Of a stretch of DNA of 64,000 bases, positions 47,701 to 53,700 are shown one piece after another (within the stretch, counting starts at the first letter, position 1; every line of letters begins with the position of its first letter). Made by a program: the position numbers and the translations under genes. The stretch covers positions 97,176,418-97,240,417 of the forward strand of contig CM076261.1 in the NCBI GenBank assembly GCA_038380795.1, written 5' to 3'. The stretch is from Pyrocephalus nanus (Eukaryota > Chordata > Aves > Passeriformes > Tyrannidae). The notes beneath the pieces are model-generated. The model worked only from the letters and a program-made list of their open reading frames with translations. It was not told where the DNA came from and did no database searches.

Positions 47701-50700
47701 TGGGGGGCACCTCAAACAGGGTGGGGGGCACCTCAAACAGGGTGGGGGCACCACAAGCGGGGTGAGGGGCACCAGAATCAGGATGGGGGGCATCACAATT
47801 GGGATGGGGGCACCACAATCAGGATGGGGGCACCTCAAACAGGGTGGGGGGCACCTCAAACAGGGTGGGGGCACCACAATTGGGGTGGGGGCACCACAAG
47901 CGGGGTGAGGGGCACCAGAATCAGGATGGGGGGCATCACAATTGGGATGGGGGGCATCACAATTGGGATGGGGGCACCACAATCAGGATGGGGGCACCAC
48001 AATCAGGATGGGGGCACCTCAAACAGGGTGGGGGGCACCTCAAACAGGGTGGGGGGCACCTCAAACAGGGTGGGGGCACCACAATTGGGGTGGGGGCACC
48101 ACAATCAGGATGGGGGGCACCACAATCAGGATGGGGGGCACCACAATCAGGATGGGGGCACCACAATCAGGATGGGGGACACCACAATCAGAGCATGCCC
48201 CCCGGCCCCCAGAGTGAGAACGGGGGTCCCACAACCCCTGCCCGGGGCGTGGGCTCTGCCAGGAGCCCCCCGTGCCCAGGGGGGTGTCCGAGGCCACCCC
48301 ACCCACCCAGGTGTCACCTGGCAGGTGACAGGAGGGGGAAGTTCTCAGGAAAATCCCCAAATCCAGGAAAATTCCAGAAGGGGATGGAGAGAGGAGCCTT
48401 TTGTGTCTCAGGGGGGTGGCTGTGGGAGGCTGAGGGAGGTGGGGGCTCTTTGGGGGCAGAGGAGGAGAAGGTTTTTTTTGGGGACACCCATGGTTCCCCA
48501 CTCCTGGCAAGAGGTGAAGCTCTTCCTTGGAAAATCCATGGAATTCCGGAGGGGTTTGGGCTGGAAGGGACCCTGAAGGCCCCCCAATCCCACCCCCTGC
48601 CACGGGGGGGACACCTCCCCCTGCCCCAGGTTGCTCCAAGCCCCCTCCAACCTGGGCCTTGTGCACCTTCAGATCCCAAATTTGATCTTCCCAGGCAGGG
48701 GGAGGGATTTTGGTGGGAAGGGGCCCCTGGCAGATCATCAGCAGCTCGGCTTACCTTGTTGTTGCCATCCTGGAGAGGGAGCTTCATAAAGGAGAGAATA
48801 AAGGGCTTCTTGATCTCCATTTGGGAGGCTGGAAAACAAGAGGAGACACACTCAGAGAAGACATCACTCGGTGATGCCCTCAATCAGCCAAGGATGGAGC
48901 TGCTGATCCCAAAAAATCCCCCTTTTTTTCCCGGTTTTAGCCCCTCATTCCCCTCCCAGCTGGCTGGGCCGGGCTCCTCCTCCCCTGACCCTGCAAGCCA
49001 AGGATGGGTTTGGATTCCTCACCCCAATCCCAGCAGGGATTGGTGGAAAGGGAGCCCTGGGAATGAGGGATTGATCCTGGATTCCCCCAGGGAAGGAGGG
49101 ATTGATCCTGGATTCCCCTTGGGAATGAGGGATTGATCCTGGATTCCCCCAGGGAAGGAGGGATTGATCCTGGACCCCCCCAGGGAAGGAGGGATTGATC
49201 CTGGACCCCCCCAGGGTACTCACGGGCGCTGTTGATGATCTGCCTGATGATCAGCAGGGTCCCCACACGGGTCCTCTCGTTGCTGCTCTCCAGCTTTGGG
49301 AGCAGGAAGGCCAGGACACGGTCCGGGAACGAGCAGGCTGTGGGGGGAGAATGATGCAGATCCCACGAGGGAGAGAGACACGGGATTATGGAATGGTTTG
49401 GGAGGGAAAAAAAGGGAAAAAAAATCCCCCTGAGCCCACCAGGTCCACCCAGCCCTGCCCAGGTCCCCCCAGCCCCTTTCCCAGGAGGGATTTTCCCCCC
49501 AGTATCCCAAATAAACCTCCCCTGGCACAACTTTACACCCTTTTTCCTCTCACCCTGCCCCCCTTGTTCCTTAGGAAAAATATCCTGAATCCCACCTGGA
49601 GTCACCTCCTGCCTTGGAGCCTCCCACGGACCTTCCAGCCCCTTTCAGCAGATCCACATTCCCATCCAACCTCAAAATGTGGGATTTTGGGGGAGGGAGG
49701 GCGAACACAACCCCCACATCCCACCCTTCCTCTTCCCATCCCCTCCAGCCCTTCCAGCTCTTTCCCCCTCGGCTCCCCGAGCAGCAGGAGGAGTTGAAAC
49801 CAATCCTCCCACCAGGAGCTGCCCCTGTCTTGTCCAAATATTTGGGTGGCTAAAAATAAAAATAAAAAAACACCACCCCCCCATCAGTCTGTGGCTGCTG
49901 GAAGTGGAGCGACACTCGTGGGAGATGGGGGAGGAAAGTCTGGGAAAGGGAAAGGGAGGGATGTGAAGTTCCAAGGCAGGATTGGCAGGGAAAAAAACAA
50001 AAAAGGCAGCTGGGCCTGTGGGTTTGGGGGCAGGAATGGCAGCAGGGAAGGGGCCAGCACCCAAGTGTGAATCAGCAGCAGCTCCTCATCTTCCCCCCCA
50101 CAGGGGCTGCTCTTTTATCTGCTCCACGTGGAATTTATCTGCTCCACGTGGAATCAGGGAATTGTTTCGGCTGGAAAAGCCCCCCCCTTTCCCCCTAGCA
50201 CTGCCAGGGATAGTCCTAACCCGTGTCCCCAAGTGCCACCTCCCCAGGGATGGGCAATATTTCCCCCCCAGGGATGGGGATCCAGCTCTTCCCAGCAGGG
50301 GTTTTCCCAAATATCCCACCTGAGCCTGCCCTGGGGCCGTTTCCCATCATCCTGTCCCTGTTCCCTGGGAGCAGAGCCCAATTCCCAACCGGCATCACCT
50401 CCTGTCCCCCCTGGAATTCCCCCTCACCCCCCTTTTTCTCCAGGCTGAAAATCCCCCCCAGACCCTTCCCCAGCTCCGTTCCCATCCCTGGGAACGTCTC
50501 CAGCTCAGTCCAACCACAAAGGACCTCGCTGAGCTCTGAACATCTGCTGGTCACCCCAAACGGGGCAGAGAACCAGGATGGGATTCATGGATTCATGGAA
50601 TCATGGAATGGTTTGGGTGGGAAGGGAGCTCAAAGCCCACCCAGTCCCACCCCCTTGCCAAGGGCAGGGACACCTCCCACCATCCCAGGCTGCTCCAAAC

Positions 50701-53700
50701 CCTGTCCAACCTGGCCCTTGGACACTTTGAGGGATGGATGCCCCCTGGAATCATGGAATGGTTTGGGTGGGAAGGGATTTTAAGGATCACCTCATCCCTG
50801 TCCAACCTGGCCCTTGGACACTTTGAGGGATGGATGCCCCCTGGAATCATGGAATGGTTTGGGTGGGAAGGGATTTTAAGGATCACCTCATCCCACCCCC
50901 TTGCCATGGGCAGGGACACCTCCCACCATCCCAGGCTGCTCCAAGCCCTGTCCTTGGACACTTTGAGGGATGGATGCCCCCTGGAATCATGGAATCATGG
51001 AATCATGGAATGGTTTGGGTTAGGAGAGATTTTAAGGATCACCTCATCCCTGTCCAACCTGGCCTTGGACACTTTGAGGGATGGATGCCCCCTGGAATCA
51101 TGGAATCATGGAATGGTTTGGGTTGGGAGGGATTTTAAGGATCACCTCATCCCACCCCCTTGCCTCCCACCATCCCAGGCTGCTCAGAGCTGCACCCTTG
51201 GGAGTTTTTGTGCTGCAGGACCCATCTCTGGAGGTCTCCAGTGGGATTCTCCAGCTCCAGAGGCTCTGGAGAAACCTTTGGATCCCAGGCCAGGGCTTTG
51301 GGAAATTCCCTGGAGGGGATCGGTCCCCACCCCCTGGCCGGGGGGACATCCAACCCTCGGGACCAGGGGGATCCAAATCCTCACATTCCCCAAATCCCAA
51401 TGCCTGGAGAGGACCAGGAATGCCAGGAGAGGGGAGAGCTGGGGACACCCCGGGATTTGGGGTGAGCCCTTCCTTACCCAGGACGGTGAAGCACCGGAGA
51501 ACCTCGGTGTGGTTTTTGCTGCTCAGGGGCACAGCGGGATCGGCAGGGACACAAATCTGTGGGGAGGGGGAAAGAGAGAGAGAGACCCCCACCCAGGTCA
51601 GGATCGGCAGGGACACAGATCTGGGGAGGGGGAGAGAGAGACCCCCACCCAGGTCAGGGATGGATCTGTGGGGAGGGGGAGAGAGAGACCCCCACCCAGG
51701 TCAGGGATGGATCTGTGGGGAGGGGGAAAAACAGAGAGACCCCCACCCAGGTCAGGGATGGATCTGTGGGGAGGGGGAAAAACAGAGAGACCCCCACCCA
51801 GGTCAGGGATGGATCTGTGGGGAGGGGGAAAGAGAGACCCCCACCCAGGTCAGGATCTGTGGGGAGGGGGACAGAGAGACCCCCACCCAGGTCAGGATCT
51901 GCAGGGGCACAGATCTGTGGGGAGGGGGAGAGACAGAGAGACCCCCACTCAGGTCAGGGAGGGATCTGCAGGGACACAAATCTGGGGAGGGGGAGAGAGA
52001 CAGAGAGACCCCAACCCAGGTCAGGATCTGTGGGGAGGGGGAAATAGAGACCCCCACCCAGGTCAGGGATGGATCTGTGGGATGGGGGGGGACAGAGAGA
52101 CCCCCACCCAGGTCAGGGAGGGATCTGTGGGGAGGGGGAAAGAGAGACCCCCACCCAGGTCAGGATCTGCAGGGGCACAGATCTGTGGGGAGGGGGAGAG
52201 ACAGAGAGACCCCCACTCAGGTCAGGGAGGGATCTGCAGGGACACAAATCTGGGGAGGGGGAGAGAGACAGAGAGACCCCAACCCAGGTCAGGATCTGTG
52301 GGGAGGGGGAAATAGAGACCCCCACCCAGGTCAGGGATGGATCTGTGGGATGGGGGGGGACAGAGAGACCCCAACCCAGGTCAGGATCTGCAGGGGCACA
52401 GATCTGTGGGGAGGGGGAAAGAGAGACAGAGAGACCCCCACTGTCTCAGGGTGGGTGACACTGTCCCAGCATGGTGGGTGACACTGTCCCAGCATGGTGG
52501 GTGACACTGTCCCAGGGTGGGTGACACTGTCCCAGGGTGGGGGTGACACTGTCCCAGGGATCCAGGGGCTTCCCTGGGAATTCCAGCCCAGCCCCTCCCC
52601 ACCCTCCCAGCCAGGAATCCCTTCCCAATCTCCCCCCTAACCCTGGGAAGCCATTCCCTGTGTCCCATCCCTTCCATCCCTCATCCCAAATCCCTCTCCA
52701 GCTCTCCCAGAGCCCCTTTTAGTCCCTGGGAATTCCTGGAATCGCTCTCTGAGTGCAGGGCAGTGCCATCTGCTCTGGAATCCCTGGATGAGCAGGAACC
52801 CATCCCCACCCACCCCGAGACCTTTGGATCCAGCCCGGGATCCTCGGGATTCGGGCTTTGCTCCCCACAAGGCCCCAAAGGCGGGGGGTGCTTTGGGGCA
52901 GGGCAGGTCCCACCTCGGCATCCTGGGAATGCTTGGGGTGGGAATTCAAGGCCTCCCAAAGGGACCACCCCTGGGACACCTCCCACCATCCCAGCCTGCT
53001 CCAAACTGGCCTTGGACGCTCCCAGGGTTTGTTTTGGTTTTGTTTCCCTTGGGAAAACAACGCCAGTGATTCCCACGGGAATTATTCAGCCTAAACAAGG
53101 AGGTTCTGATTCCAACCTGCAGAGGGAGAGAAGCAGAATCCATGGGAAATGGGGTGAGGGGGTGTCTGGAGTTTGTTCCCTGCTCCAGAAAGGTCCTGGG
53201 GTGGGAGAGGGAGGAGATGGGACCTTCCTGCCCCCTCCCAGCTGGGAATCCCAGTTCTGGGATTCAGGATGTCCAGGGAGCACCAGGGAACCCTGAAATA
53301 TCCCCTCTAAGCCCCTTCCTCATCCCTGGGGAGCAGTTTGGGGGTCCCTGCCCCTCCAAGGAGCAGGACAAGTCTAGGATGTTCCCCCTGAGCCATTTCC
53401 CATCCCTATGGAGCAGTTTGAGCATTCCTGACCCCCCTGAGGACCAGCAGAACCCTGAAATATCCCCTCTAAGCTCCTTCCTCATCCCTGGGGAGCAGTT
53501 TGGGGGTTCCTGCTCACCCTGAGGACCAGGATAAACCTGGGATGTTCCCTCTGAGCCCTCCCCATCCCTGGGGAGCAGATTGAGGGTCCCTGCCCCTCCA
53601 AGGAGCAGGACAAGCCCAGGATGTCCCCTCTGAGCCATTTCCCATCCATGAGGAGCAGTTTGGGGTTCCCTGCTCACCCTGAGGACCAGGATAAACCTGG

